Positions 63,001 to 64,000 of a DNA stretch of 64,000 nt are shown here, in pieces. The notes under the pieces were generated by a model, which saw only the letters and a list, made by a program, of their open reading frames with translations, did not search any database and was not told the DNA's origin. The DNA lies in assembly GCA_013400975.1 (NCBI GenBank), contig WBMZ01008694.1, forward strand, positions 62,001-126,000, given 5' to 3'. Positions within the stretch are counted from its first letter, which is position 1. Every line of letters starts with the position of its first letter. Origin of the DNA: Atrichornis clamosus (Eukaryota; Chordata; Aves; Passeriformes; Menuridae). Position numbers and translations under genes: made by a program.

Positions 63001-64000
63001 GGAAAGAACCTCTAGTGTTTTTGAATGGTCTAAAGTACAAACTGATTTTAAAAGGGACTGGAAAAACAAGAGGAAACTAGCTAATGAATAGCTATTGAAA
63101 ATAGGGGGTTTTATTTTGTCCACAGTTGTGTGGGCAAAACCTGTGACCTGTGAGATACCATCCTCATTTCTTAATGACAGGTATTTTGCACTTCCTCAAT
63201 GGTAGCGGTTATGGAGACAGACTTCCTTCTTAGTGGACTAATGTTCTGATCTGCAGTTGTATTTTTCTAGATTTCTGATTTGTATATGACTATATGTACA
63301 AAAATCATTAATCTTTTTCTAGAGCCTAAGAAAGATACAAAAATCACTTGATATAGCGTATCCCTGTAAAATACTCTGCATCATGTACGGGTTGCTGTGT
63401 GCTTCATTGCCTGTTTTCTGTTTGATGACGGTGCATTGCAACAAGTCCAAAGCTGACAGAGTTTTGCTAAACTGGGTGGCCACATAACGTTAACAGTTGT
63501 TCTTGCTCTGTAAAATACTCTAGGATGTGGTGAGGAGGAATGTTTTGAAAACTCAGCTTTTCCTGTCTTAGGGGATGCTTATATCAGAGTTTCTAGTGGC
63601 GATTACACCTCTGTTATGTTCTACCTGTCTCCTGTTGATTGCATTGTAATGCAATGATTACATCAATGAATGATGATTGAACCTCTGGATGCTTTATAAC
63701 ATATATACTGTTGGTGCATGACATGTGGTAGAATGCAATCTCCTTCTGTATCTCAGTTCAGGACTGAAGAAATGAATGCACTGCAGTTTTGAGCAACTAC
63801 TTGCACTCTGTTCATGAATCTGTGTCTCTGCCATTTATTTAAACATAAACAACTCTCTGGTTGCCTCCAACATTTCGGCTTTTCTTTTCAAAATTCTTTG
63901 GCAGAAGAATGTTTTCTCTTCTCCTTCAAGAGTTTAGTTGCTTGTCAACCTATCCAACTTGTCATGTCCTGAGAGCACAGTTGGGGAGCAGTGAGAGCAG
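57011..64000. other. Unique AT-rich DNA, no gene seen
   Basis: Nothing is recognised beyond simple features. These include a C-rich run near 61250, an A-rich run near 61484-61496, a short interrupted T run near 60505, and an 18-bp palindromic motif ATTGCATT-GT-AATGCAAT at 63638-63655. Open frames on both strands are of random-looking composition. Confidence 0.55.

Noticed and set aside
63638..63655. Palindrome ATTGCATT-GT-AATGCAAT, octamer/POU-like
   Set aside because: Within chance expectation for AT-rich DNA; no supporting context.

Overview
This window looks like bird nuclear DNA. It is A+T-rich and dominated by non-coding sequence. Its recognisable interspersed repeats are almost all CR1 LINE fragments ending in the diagnostic ATTCTGTGATTCTGTG-type tail, plus one solo LTR of endogenous-retrovirus type. 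CR1 with a few LTRs, and no Alu-, B1- or L1-like elements, is the usual avian pattern. A crocodilian or turtle cannot be formally excluded. The very low repeat density favours a bird. I recognise no complete protein-coding gene by name. No tRNA, rRNA, CRISPR, operon-like or bacterial feature was seen.

Layout. From 1 to 5.8 kb there is unique AT-rich DNA with one GC-richer block (1.84-2.15 kb). A CR1 3' end lies at 5.85-6.13 kb. A second CR1 copy (7.66-8.98 kb) is split by a 671-bp solo LTR (8058-8728) with a perfect 6-bp target-site duplication, so the insertion order can be read directly. From 9 to 19 kb there is unique sequence with several AT-rich, ATTA/TAAT-dense stretches that resemble conserved non-coding elements. 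This part also holds a possible recursive splice site near 13.4 kb, a G-quadruplex-forming telomere-like tract near 16.1 kb, and a GC-rich block (18.5-19.0 kb) next to a minus-strand CR1 fragment. From 19 to 33 kb the DNA is mostly featureless except for the best candidate coding exon (minus strand, 25442-25664) and a perfect 14-bp-arm hairpin (27904-27954). A CR1 copy of about 1 kb with reverse-transcriptase remnants lies at 33.46-34.49 kb. Two minus-strand CR1 tails lie at 36.1 and 37.35 kb. From 38 to 56 kb the DNA is again mostly unique, with three weaker candidate exons (41.6, 42.8 and 52.7 kb). A purine-rich minisatellite of about 34-45 bp period occupies 56.74-57.01 kb. The remainder is unique AT-rich DNA.

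Interpretation. The window is best read as intergenic or long-intron DNA. If the candidate exons are real, they belong to one or more genes with very long introns. Their phases do not join directly to each other, so no gene model is proposed. No new biological system is evident. The best-supported findings are the nested LTR-in-CR1 insertion, the unidentified 223-bp splice-flanked open exon, the minisatellite and the G4 tract.
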